Shown here in pieces: positions 27,058 through 34,606 of a stretch of 64,000 nt of DNA; within the stretch, counting starts at the first letter, position 1; the number at the start of each line of letters is the position of its first letter. Source of the stretch: Stutzerimonas stutzeri (GTDB lineage Bacteria > Pseudomonadota > Gammaproteobacteria > Pseudomonadales > Pseudomonadaceae); contig NZ_CP139348.1 of assembly GCF_038561965.1 (NCBI RefSeq), positions 4,749,887 to 4,813,886 of the forward strand, read 5' to 3'. The translations under genes were made by a program, and so were the position numbers. Below the pieces are notes generated by a model that saw only the letters and a program-made list of their open reading frames with translations, was not told the origin of the DNA and did not search any database.

Positions 27058-28020
27058 TCATGCATCGACTCGCTTCGCGGCAGGTTCGAGGCTGACCCAC
27101 CAGGCCATGCGCCGCTCGATGCGCACCGGCAAGGTCGCCGCCAGGGCCTCCAGGACACGTTCGGTGTCGCCCAGGGGAAAGGCTCCGACTACGCGCAGAT
27201 CGGCGATCCGCGGGTCACAACCGAGGTAGCCGTGGCGATAACGCGACAGCTCAGCGAGAAAGTCTTCCAGGCGCTGGTTGTCGGCCAGCAATACGCCGCT
27301 GGCCCAGGCTTGATGCTCGGCCCGGGCTGCCGTCAGCGGGGCGACATGACGGCTGCCGAAGTCGGTCTGCTGGCCGGCACTCACGCGGGTGGTAGCAAAG
27401 CCATCGAGCTGGATATCCACCACGCCAGTGAACACGCTCAGGCGGGTCCTGCCGTCCTCCTGGCGCAGCGAGAAGCGCGCTGCCTGCTCGCTGCGCACAC
27501 GCCCTTCGCGGCTATTAAGCAGCAGCGGTCGCGCACGCTGGCTGGCGGGGGCATCAATCAGCAGCTCGCCGCGGTAAAGCGCCAACGACCGCGCGTTCGC
27601 GTCAAAGGCAATATCAACCGCCGTATCGGTATTGAGCCAAAGGTGCGAGCCATCAGCCAGACGTAGATCGCGCACTTCGCCGACCGCGGTGCGTTCATCC
27701 GCGGACCACTGTCGCCACGGCAGCGAGCCGCCAGCCAGACTGAGCGCAGCGCCGCCACAAAGCACGGATAGCACTTTCAGTGCCTGCCGCCGGCTCGGCT
27801 GGTGGCCGTGCAGCATGACCCCAGCAGTTCGCCCGACGGCATCGCTTGCCAACGGCTGGAACTGGCCACTGATGCGCTCGACTCTGGCCCAGGCCTGGGC
27901 ATGCTCCGGCCGCTGCAGCCACGCAGCCCAGGCATCCCGCTCACCAGCGCTGGCCGAACCGGACTGCAGCACAGCAAACCATTTCGCTGCTTCCTGCAGC
28001 ACGCGGTAGTCGATGCCCAT
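27058..28020 (-). CDS. FecR family anti-sigma factor / sigma regulator
   Basis: Encodes 320 residues from ATG 28020 (MGIDYRVLQEAAKWFAVL). The cytoplasmic N-terminal DUF4880-type segment (about 5-50: WFAVLQSGSASAGERDAWAAWL) binds the sigma factor. A hydrophobic stretch near 85-105 crosses the membrane. The periplasmic FecR domain (about 115-210) contains DGSHLWLNTDTAVDI and LYRGELLIDA. The C-terminal STN-like part (about 235-310) faces the receptor signalling domain. The start codon shares a base with the sigma-factor stop (TGATG), so the two are coupled. It transmits ligand binding at the receptor to the sigma factor. Confidence 0.92.
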   Translation of the reverse strand: MGIDYRVLQEAAKWFAVLQSGSASAGERDAWAAWLQRPEHAQAWARVERISGQFQPLASDAVGRTAGVMLHGHQPSRRQALKVLSVLCGGAALSLAGGSLPWRQWSADERTAVGEVRDLRLADGSHLWLNTDTAVDIAFDANARSLALYRGELLIDAPASQRARPLLLNSREGRVRSEQAARFSLRQEDGRTRLSVFTGVVDIQLDGFATTRVSAGQQTDFGSRHVAPLTAARAEHQAWASGVLLADNQRLEDFLAELSRYRHGYLGCDPRIADLRVVGAFPLGDTERVLEALAATLPVRIERRMAWWVSLEPAAKRVDA

Positions 28021-28535
28021 CAGTCCTCCGCTACCAGCATCAAGCAATGCAACATCGCTTGCGCCATGTACTTCTTAACCATGCGTTCGGACACGCCGAG
28101 TTCGACGGCAATTGCGGCATAGGTCATGCCCTGCAGCTGGGACATGAGAAAAGCGCTGCGGACCTTGGCCGGCAGCTGGGCCAGCATGGCGTCGATCTGC
28201 AGCAGGGTTTCGACGATCAGCGCCTGCGACTCCGGCGACGGCGCCACCGGCTCGGGCTGCAGCGCCAGCGCGTCGAGATAGGCCTGCTCGATCTGCCGAC
28301 GCCGCCAGTGGTTGATCAACAAGCCTTTGGCGATGGTATGCAGATACGCTCGGGGCTCGCGGATGGCGCTCATGTCCGCGTCCTTGGTCATTACCCGCAC
28401 GAAAGTATCCTGTGCAAGGTCGGCGGCCCGCTGATTGCAGCCCAGCTGGCGCCGCAGCCAGCCGTTCAGCCAGCCGTGATGATCGCTGTAGAGCCGATGC
28501 AGCATCTGCTGCCGAACCATACCTTCAGTGGCCAT
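28020..28535 (-). CDS. FecI-type ECF sigma factor
   Basis: Encodes 171 residues. Region 2 (about 10-75) includes LGCNQRAADLAQDTFVRVM, and region 4 (about 110-165) the LPAKVRSAFLMSQLQGMTYAAIAVELGVSERMVKKY helix-turn-helix. It belongs to the iron-starvation ECF sigma group and should direct RNA polymerase to the receptor promoter when FecR signals. A Fur-box-like sequence lies 29 bp upstream of the ATG, so iron repression of the sigma gene is likely. Gene order fecI-fecR-receptor is standard. Confidence 0.93.
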   Translation of the reverse strand: MATEGMVRQQMLHRLYSDHHGWLNGWLRRQLGCNQRAADLAQDTFVRVMTKDADMSAIREPRAYLHTIAKGLLINHWRRRQIEQAYLDALALQPEPVAPSPESQALIVETLLQIDAMLAQLPAKVRSAFLMSQLQGMTYAAIAVELGVSERMVKKYMAQAMLHCLMLVAED

Positions 28536-28563
28536 GCCGCCTCCCGTGAGCGCTGCAGGCTTT

Positions 28564-28581
28564 AATGCTAACGCTTCTCAA
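28564..28581 (-). promoter_or_regulatory. Probable Fur box upstream of the ECF sigma gene
   Basis: On the minus strand the sequence is TTGAGAAGCGTTAGCATT, agreeing at 14 of 18 positions with the TTGAGAATGATTATCATT form of Fur boxes that I use as reference. It sits about 30-45 bp upstream of the fecI-type start, a promoter-overlapping position. Fur control of FecI-like sigma genes is established for the family; this site itself is predicted. Confidence 0.55.
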
Positions 28582-28702
28582 CAACATAAATCCACGAACA
28601 ATCGCTGCAGCTGATCGACCAGATGATCGGCCGCGATCCTGGCGCCGCGTTGCCGAAGCTCGGCTAGGCTTGAAGAAACCAACGATTGCCGGAGAAAGCA
28701 CC

Positions 28703-29230
28703 ATGACATACCTGCCCCGCCTGGCCGTTCTTGCGGCCCTGTCACTGACCCTGCTGCCCGCCCACGCACAGAAGATCCTGCCCGGCCTCTGGGAATTCAG
28801 CAGCGGCGACATTCAGGTGGATGGACAGCAGATGCCGGGCATGGACGCGATGCTGGCGCAGATGCAGAACCTGCCTGCCGATCAGCGCCGGATGATGGAA
28901 GAGATGCTGGCGGCACAGGGCGTACAGCTGGGCAGCAAGGGCGTGCAGATCTGCCTGAGCAAGGCACAGGTCGAGGCGGACGAACTGCCCTTCCAGGACG
29001 ACCCGGCCTGTACCCAGGAAATCACCGAGCGCAGCGACAAGATGTGGAAGTTCCGCTTCGAATGCCCCGACGCTCGCGGCCAGGGTGAGACGCGCTTTGT
29101 CAGCAACAAGGAATTCGTCAGTACCGTGAGCAGTGAATACCGTCAGGGCACCGAGACCGGAAGCTCACGGATCGAATCCCATGCGCGGTGGGTCGCCGAG
29201 GACTGCGGCACGCTGAAGCCGGCACGCTGA
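28703..29230 (+). CDS. DUF3617 family exported protein
   Basis: Encodes 175 residues from ATG 28703 with GGAGAAAG before it. A cleavable signal peptide ends at AHAQ (about 22). The mature part starts KILPGLWEFSSG, the characteristic DUF3617 opening (x-PGLWE), has a Met-rich helix (MPGMDAMLAQMQNLPADQRRMMEEML) and four Cys, probably forming two disulfides in the periplasm. Function unknown. It is divergent from the fecI operon (167-bp gap with the Fur-box candidate). Confidence 0.82.
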   Translation: MTYLPRLAVLAALSLTLLPAHAQKILPGLWEFSSGDIQVDGQQMPGMDAMLAQMQNLPADQRRMMEEMLAAQGVQLGSKGVQICLSKAQVEADELPFQDDPACTQEITERSDKMWKFRFECPDARGQGETRFVSNKEFVSTVSSEYRQGTETGSSRIESHARWVAEDCGTLKPAR

Positions 29231-29246
29231 GCGCCGATGGGCCTAG

Positions 29247-29260
29247 GTTCCACGTGAAAC
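29247..29260. other. Candidate parS centromere site
   Basis: GTTCCACGTGAAAC fits the ParB site core GTTYCACGTGRAAC at all 14 positions. It lies in the 52-bp space between two converging genes, where selection on codons cannot explain it. parA and parB are encoded at 49.2-50.8 kb in this window. The distance to the predicted oriC at the right edge is about 34.5 kb, within the origin-proximal range in which pseudomonads carry parS. Confidence 0.78.
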
Positions 29261-29282
29261 CCCCATGGATACTGGGGTTGAG

Positions 29283-29645
29283 CTATTGGTCCGCCCATGC
29301 GCCCTGGCTGTTCTGCTCGCATGCTGGCTGGAGAAAACGCGCGTCGCTAGCGACGCCGTAGTAATGGATGTCCTGGCGATAGGGCATGTTTGAAACCTGG
29401 GCATTGCGGCAGATGCCGAACGCGCCATCCGGGCACTGCTCGACGAACTCCACCTTGACCTCGTGATCCTTCAGCTGCGGCTGACAGAAGCCGCTGCGAA
29501 ACAGCTCGGCGGGAATATTGATATTCGCCTGACACAGCGTCACTTCTACCCTGTCGTCGTGGCTGTGAATGACGCAGGCCTCGGCCATGACGTCGCCAGT
29601 AACGAGCGCGCCGCAAACGGCTGTCAGCAAGAACGGTAACCGCAC
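29283..29645 (-). CDS. Conserved secreted Cys-rich protein of unknown function
   Basis: Encodes 120 residues with a signal peptide (MRLPFLLTAVCGALVTG) ending near VMAEA. The mature part has six cysteines, enough for three disulfides, and conserved-looking stretches VEVTLCQ, SGFCQPQ, EQCPDGAFGICRNAQ and YRQDIHYYGVASDARFL. I remember close homologues in other Pseudomonas with the same segments, annotated inconsistently. No known fold is evident to me; periplasmic location is likely. It converges with the DUF3617 gene across the parS-like site. Confidence 0.7.
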   Translation of the reverse strand: MRLPFLLTAVCGALVTGDVMAEACVIHSHDDRVEVTLCQANINIPAELFRSGFCQPQLKDHEVKVEFVEQCPDGAFGICRNAQVSNMPYRQDIHYYGVASDARFLQPACEQNSQGAWADQ

Positions 29646-29734
29646 GATTTCATCCCTCTTCCAATCGCGGCGACTTTATCACGGGCAGGCTTTTTTCCTT
29701 CCAGCCGCAACGCAAAATGCGCACCATAGCCGCC

Positions 29735-30703
29735 ATGCTCGAACATATCCCGACCCATCTCATCGCCGGCCCGCTGGGCGCCGGCAAAACCAGCCTGATC
29801 CGTGAGCTGCTCAGCCAGAAGCCGGCTGACGAGCGCTGGGCGGTGCTGATCAACGAATTCGGTCAGATCGGCCTGGACGCCGCGCTGCTGAGTACCGGCG
29901 AAGACGGCGTTACCCTGGCCGAAATCCCCGGCGGCTGCCTGTGCTGCGTCAACGGTGTGCCATTCCAGGTTGGGCTTGCCCGGCTGCTGCGGCAGGCAAA
30001 ACCGGATCGATTACTGATCGAACCCTCCGGCCTGGGGCATCCGGCCGAGCTGCTGCGCCAGCTCGGGCAGGCACCGTGGCTCACGGTGCTGGCCGTTCAG
30101 CCGACCGTGCTGGTGCTGGATGCCGATGCCCTGCGCCGCGGCCAGGCGCTACCCGATAGCCAACAACATGCATTGGCTGACGCCGGTCTGTTGCTGATGA
30201 ACAAGAGCGAATCGCTCGACGAAACAACGCGCAAAGAACTGACTGAAAAACTGCCGCAACGCCCGCTGTTCTGGACCAGCCAAGGCCGGCTGCCCATCGA
30301 CAAGCTGCCGGGAATCGACGCGCGAGCCAGCGAGCAATCGCAGGTAGCCACGCTGCCGACGGGCCCGGCAACGCTGCCGCATATCTGGCTCGACCCCACC
30401 CAGCCGATCTGCCAGGTGCAGGCGACACCGGATAACTGGAGCATCGGCTGGCGCTGGCACCCGAGCCAGCGTTTCGATCTCGACCAGCTTGCGCAATGGC
30501 TGTCGCGCTGGCCCTGGCTTCGCGCCAAGCTGGTCGTCCATGGCCGCAGCGGCTGGCAGTCGGCCAATGCGCTGGACGGCCAGGCCCTGACGTTCAAAAG
30601 CAGCGAGTGGCGCAGAGATTCGAGGTTTGAGCTGATCTTCAGCGAGCCTCAGCCACAGGCCGAGCTGGAACGCGCCATGGAAGGCTGTCGTATCCGCGAT
30701 TGA
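29735..30703 (+). CDS. CobW/COG0523 family GTP-dependent metal chaperone
   Basis: Encodes about 322 residues from ATG 29735 (MLEHIPTHLIAGPLGAGKTSL); ATG 29717 is possible and neither has a clear ribosome site. Walker A GPLGAGKTS comes first, then the metal motif GGCLCCVNGVPF (Cys-x-Cys-Cys) at about residue 70, EPSGLGHP and the nucleotide motif NKSE. The C-terminal CobW_C domain (about 215-320) includes WHPSQRFDLDQLAQWL. COG0523 GTPases insert or deliver metals such as Zn, Co, Ni or Fe. I see no Zur box upstream, so the metal is undefined. Confidence 0.87.
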   Translation: MLEHIPTHLIAGPLGAGKTSLIRELLSQKPADERWAVLINEFGQIGLDAALLSTGEDGVTLAEIPGGCLCCVNGVPFQVGLARLLRQAKPDRLLIEPSGLGHPAELLRQLGQAPWLTVLAVQPTVLVLDADALRRGQALPDSQQHALADAGLLLMNKSESLDETTRKELTEKLPQRPLFWTSQGRLPIDKLPGIDARASEQSQVATLPTGPATLPHIWLDPTQPICQVQATPDNWSIGWRWHPSQRFDLDQLAQWLSRWPWLRAKLVVHGRSGWQSANALDGQALTFKSSEWRRDSRFELIFSEPQPQAELERAMEGCRIRD

Positions 30704-30707
30704 GCGC

Positions 30708-31082
30708 TCAGTCGCCTGGGCGGCGCCAGTCGTCCAGCTGGATCACCCGTCCCGGCTCCTCCTTGGGCTGGAATGGATGAGCGGCCAGTTCGATACGACC
30801 GACCTGCGCACCGAACATGACAATGGTGCCCGGATGGCGCTGCTCACCGGTGACGGTGAACTCGAAACCGTAGATGCGCGCGAGCCGGCGCTGGCCACGC
30901 GCATCGGCCAGCAATGTCAGTTTGCGAAAGGCGACATTGCCGTCGAGCAGCTCGACATCGACCTTCTTGCAGTGCCGACGTACCGCCAGCAGGGCACGCT
31001 CGCGTATGCCATGGGAGTGCCACAGCCAGGCGCCGGCCGCTGCCAGCAGCATGAACAGGAAAAGATTGCTCAGAGTCAGCAT
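30708..31082 (-). CDS. DUF3301 family membrane-anchored protein
   Basis: Encodes 124 residues from ATG 31082 (MLTLSNLFLFMLLAAAGAWLWHSHGIRERAL). One N-terminal helix is followed by the conserved ALLAVRRHCKKVDVELLDGNVAF segment and RLARIYGFEFTVTGEQRHPGTIVMFG, which I recognise as DUF3301. The product is likely anchored in the inner membrane with a soluble beta-rich domain. Function unknown. Its stop is 5 bp from the converging COG0523 gene. Confidence 0.82.
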   Translation of the reverse strand: MLTLSNLFLFMLLAAAGAWLWHSHGIRERALLAVRRHCKKVDVELLDGNVAFRKLTLLADARGQRRLARIYGFEFTVTGEQRHPGTIVMFGAQVGRIELAAHPFQPKEEPGRVIQLDDWRRPGD

Positions 31083-31164
31083 GGGATTTCGGAAAGTGAC
31101 CGGCGGGCGCACAGCTTAGCAGGCGGTCGCCGAGCTGCCGTGCCGATGCTGACGTTCATCCGCC

Positions 31165-31572
31165 TCAGCTTTCCAGCCAGACGTCGCGAGCCCAATGCCA
31201 GACCGACTCCCAGGTTTCCTCGGTCAGCTCGGTCTCGTCGCCGCTCCACAGCGTGACCTCGCCGTCCAGATCGACCACGTAGTAGTCACGGCCGTCCTGG
31301 CAGATCGGGATGAGATCGCGCGGCACACCGGCGTCCCAAGCGTTGGCGGCAACTTCCGGCAGGTAGGTATGCGACTGCGGGTCGGTGGCGGTGACCGGCT
31401 CCAGGCGCCCGTAAATCACATCGCTGACCTCAAGCAAGAACTCACGCAAGCCGAACGGCAGATTGATCAACAGCTGCTCTTCGATCTCCACCAGCAGATC
31501 GTCGGTTGGCAGCTCTAGCGGCACCGGTACCGGCTCGTTGAGTTCGCGCAGCTGTTCGATAACTTCTTCCAC
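31165..31572 (-). CDS. SMI1/KNR4-like small cytoplasmic protein
   Basis: Encodes 135 residues from GTG 31572, chosen because AGGAGG lies at ideal spacing; longer in-frame starts run into the bphP promoter region. The fold indicators are an amphipathic start (VIEQLRELNEPVPVPLELP), then LLINLPFGLREFLLEVSDVIYG and WDAGVPRDLIPICQDGRDYYVVDLDGEVTLW, resembling SMI1/KNR4 domains. Some such proteins are immunity factors for polymorphic toxins, but there is no toxin gene beside it, so a solitary housekeeping role is as likely. Confidence 0.7.
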   Translation of the reverse strand: MEEVIEQLRELNEPVPVPLELPTDDLLVEIEEQLLINLPFGLREFLLEVSDVIYGRLEPVTATDPQSHTYLPEVAANAWDAGVPRDLIPICQDGRDYYVVDLDGEVTLWSGDETELTEETWESVWHWARDVWLES

Positions 31573-31797
31573 ACCCACCTCCTGTCGTATGCCCCCAGGC
31601 AAGGCCCCGTTTATACAGTCCGCTGGATTGGCGAGCCAGTTCTGTCGCGTTAAAGTGCATAGCCAAGCAAAACACTCGGTTAAGACTTTCCCTGCAACCC
31701 GCACGATCAATCTGCACAATCGCAGACGTTAGGTAGCAACTTGCATTGGTGCCTGCCCGTCATATCCGGTCCGTACCGGCCTGAACAAGGACACGCA

Positions 31798-34068
31798 ATG
31801 ACCACTACCGAAGCCTCGGACCTGCGCCAGGCCATCGACCGATGCGCTGACGAACCCATCCATATTCCCGGCAGCATCCAGCCCCACGGTTTTCTGCTGG
31901 TGGTCAGCGAGCCCGAACTGCGCGTGCAGCAGGCCAGTGAGAACATCCGGCATTGGCTCGGGATCGACGCCCAGTCACTGCTCGGCCAGCCGCTTTCCAC
32001 CCTGCTACCGACGCCGCGTATCGAGGCCGGCCTGAAAGTGCTGACGGACGATGACCACAACCCGTTCCACCTGAGCGATGTGAACTTCCGCCTCGAGGGT
32101 TCGGCCGATCAGACCTTCGCCTTGCTCGGGCATCGCCACGGCGGCCGCCTGATCCTCGAGTTTGAGCGCGCCGACAACGCACATCAGGCCTACGATGAGC
32201 TGTATCCGTTGATGCGCACCTTTGTCGTTCAACTGCAGGAGACGCGCGAACTCGAAGCGCTGTGCCACCTGGCAGTCCGAGAGGTCAAGCGCATCACTGG
32301 CTTCGGCCGCGTCAAGGCGTACCGTTTCGACGCCGAGGACAACGGGCTGGTGCTGGCGGAGGTCGCCGATCCCGGTTACCCGAGCTACCTGGGGCTGTGC
32401 TTTCCTGCAGCAGACATTCCGCAACAGGCGCGCCGCCTGTATCGGGAAAACCTGATCCGCGTGATTCAGGATGCCAACTACACGCCCTCGCCTCTGGTGC
32501 CGGCACTCGATCCGAATTCGCGTGCGCCGCTGGACCTGAGCTTCGCCGCGCTGCGCAGCGTATCGCCGGTTCATCTGCAGTACATGCGCAACATGGGCAC
32601 GCTGGCGTCGATGTCGATCTCCATCGTCATCCGCGACCGGCTGTGGGGGCTGATCTCCTGCCATGACGCCGAACCTCGCGCGGTCAGCTACCAAACCCGT
32701 ACCGCCTGCGAGCTGCTCGGGCGCATCCTCTCGCTGCAGATCGAGGCACGGGAAACGGAAGCCCTGTCACAGCGCAAGCTGGGATTGCGCCAGCAGATCG
32801 TGCATCTGCTTTCGGCCATGGCCGACCGTGACAGCGTGGTCGCGGGCTTTCGCCACCTGCCCGAAGTCGTGCTGGGCTTCGCTGCTGCTGACGGCGCTGC
32901 GATCATTTCTGCGGACAAATGCGAAACCGTCGGCACGACACCCGACAACGAGCAGATCCTGCAGCTGACGCGCTGGTTGGGCGAACGGCGCGACCAATTG
33001 ATTTTCCATAGCGACTGCATCAGTCGTGACATCCCAGACATGCCGGCCTTGGCCGAGCAGAGCGCCGGGATCATGGCCATCTCCATCTCCCGTCTGCACG
33101 CGCATTACCTGATCTGGTTCCGCCGCGAGCAAATCAAGACCGTCAACTGGGCCGGCCAGCCGGAGAAGCGCATCGACCGCGAAAGCGGCGCGCTCAGCCC
33201 GCGGCACAGCTTCGAGCAGTGGCAGGAAACCTTGCGTGGCTATGCGCAACCCTGGGATCAGGTGGTGATCGAAGGCGCGCTGGAACTGCGTAACGCCGTG
33301 CTCGGCATCGTCCTGCGCAAGGCCGAGGAAATGGCCCAGCTGGCCGGCGAGCTGCGCGCCAGCAACAAGGAACTGGAGGCGTTCTCCTACAGCGTTTCCC
33401 ACGACCTGCGCGCGCCGCTGCGGCATATCGCTGGCTATACCGAACTGCTCAGCGAAACCGAAGGAGGCCAGCTGAGCGAGCGCGGCGTGCGTTTTCTCGA
33501 CAACATCGCCGACGCGGCACGCTTCGCCGGCACCCTGGTGGACAACCTGCTGAGTTTTTCGCAGATGGGCCGTTCGGCTTTGCGTCTGTCGGATGTCGAT
33601 CTCGCTGCCCTGGTCGCCTCGATTCGTGAGGAGCTGGCGCCTGACTGTGAGGGCCGTCAGATCGAATGGCACCTGTTGCCGATGCCGATCGTCGTGGCCG
33701 ATGCAGCCTTCATACACATGGTGTTGCGCAATCTCATCGACAACGCGGTCAAGTACAGCCGCACCCGCGATGTGGCCGTGATCGAGGTGGGCGCCGAGCA
33801 ACGCTCCGGCGAGGTCGTGGTCTACGTGCGCGACAACGGCGTCGGCTTCGACATGCAGTACGCCGGCAAGCTGTTCGGCGTATTCCAGCGGCTGCATCGC
33901 ATGGAAGAGTTCGAAGGCACCGGTATCGGCCTGGCAAGCGTGCGCCGAATCATCGAGCGTCACGATGGCCAGGTCTGGGCTGAAGGCCAGCTGGACAAGG
34001 GCTCCACCTTCTATTTCTCGCTACCTAAACTGACCTATACGTCGTCCCTTCCGGACCGAGACATTTGA
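31798..34068 (+). CDS. bphP: Bacteriophytochrome histidine kinase
   Basis: Encodes 756 residues. Cys16, in RCADEPIHIPGSIQPHG, is the expected biliverdin-binding cysteine before the PAS domain (about 20-125). The GAF domain (about 140-310) has the phytochrome motif FPAADIPQQAR, a PASDIP variant. The PHY domain (about 325-500) has tongue features NWAGQPEK and SPRHSFEQW. The kinase core has phospho-acceptor His535 in YSVSHDLRAPL, the N-box LIDNAVKYS, and G-boxes DNGVGFD and GTGIGLA. It senses red/far-red light through biliverdin made by the heme oxygenase encoded three genes downstream. The response-regulator gene starts directly after the stop. Confidence 0.95.
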   Translation: MTTTEASDLRQAIDRCADEPIHIPGSIQPHGFLLVVSEPELRVQQASENIRHWLGIDAQSLLGQPLSTLLPTPRIEAGLKVLTDDDHNPFHLSDVNFRLEGSADQTFALLGHRHGGRLILEFERADNAHQAYDELYPLMRTFVVQLQETRELEALCHLAVREVKRITGFGRVKAYRFDAEDNGLVLAEVADPGYPSYLGLCFPAADIPQQARRLYRENLIRVIQDANYTPSPLVPALDPNSRAPLDLSFAALRSVSPVHLQYMRNMGTLASMSISIVIRDRLWGLISCHDAEPRAVSYQTRTACELLGRILSLQIEARETEALSQRKLGLRQQIVHLLSAMADRDSVVAGFRHLPEVVLGFAAADGAAIISADKCETVGTTPDNEQILQLTRWLGERRDQLIFHSDCISRDIPDMPALAEQSAGIMAISISRLHAHYLIWFRREQIKTVNWAGQPEKRIDRESGALSPRHSFEQWQETLRGYAQPWDQVVIEGALELRNAVLGIVLRKAEEMAQLAGELRASNKELEAFSYSVSHDLRAPLRHIAGYTELLSETEGGQLSERGVRFLDNIADAARFAGTLVDNLLSFSQMGRSALRLSDVDLAALVASIREELAPDCEGRQIEWHLLPMPIVVADAAFIHMVLRNLIDNAVKYSRTRDVAVIEVGAEQRSGEVVVYVRDNGVGFDMQYAGKLFGVFQRLHRMEEFEGTGIGLASVRRIIERHDGQVWAEGQLDKGSTFYFSLPKLTYTSSLPDRDI

Positions 34069-34542
34069 ATGCTGAAACCGATACTGCTGGTTGAAGACAA
34101 TCCCCACGACCTGGAACTCACGCTGATCGCGCTGGAGCGCAGCCAGCTGGCCAATGAAGTGGTGATCATGCGTGACGGCGCCGAAGCGCTGGATTATCTG
34201 TTGCGCACCGGCACCTATGCCGAGCGGGCCGATGGCAATCCAGCGGTATTGTTGCTCGACCTCAAACTGCCCAAGGTCGACGGGCTGGAAGTGCTCAAAA
34301 CGGTACGCGACACCGCCGAGCTGCGCAGCATTCCGGTGGTCATGCTGACCTCATCGCGGGAAGAACCCGACTTGATGAAAGCCTACGAACTCGGGGTGAA
34401 CGCTTACGTGGTCAAACCGGTCGAATTCAAGGATTTTGTCGCTGCAATTTCCGACCTCGGGATTTTCTGGGCGGTGCTCAACGAGCCGCCACCTGGTTCC
34501 CTGCGACTCAAGCGCGTACGCAGCAAAGAAGAAAAGCACTGA
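34069..34542 (+). CDS. Single-domain response regulator (phytochrome-associated, Rcp1-like)
   Basis: Encodes 157 residues, a receiver domain only. It has ILLVEDNPHDLEL at the start, phospho-acceptor Asp64 in LLLDLKLP, the LTSSREEPD switch threonine and the VVKPVEFKDF lysine. The extended EDNPHD motif and long alpha4 region resemble Rcp1-type partners of phytochromes. It is adjacent to bphP with no gap (TGA then ATG), so BphP is the natural donor. With no output domain it must act by protein contact or as a phosphorelay intermediate, possibly with the hybrid kinase that follows. Confidence 0.92.
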   Translation: MLKPILLVEDNPHDLELTLIALERSQLANEVVIMRDGAEALDYLLRTGTYAERADGNPAVLLLDLKLPKVDGLEVLKTVRDTAELRSIPVVMLTSSREEPDLMKAYELGVNAYVVKPVEFKDFVAAISDLGIFWAVLNEPPPGSLRLKRVRSKEEKH

Positions 34543-34606
34543 ACGAGCCTCTGCCCGTCACCGTCTGGCGGGCCGTTACGACTCCTGCATCCTCGACTGG
34601 ATAGAT

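Noticed and set aside
31165..31719. A longer start for the SMI1/KNR4-like gene at 31719
   Set aside because: The extra 49 residues have no family similarity, and the ideal AGGAGG ribosome site belongs to GTG 31572.
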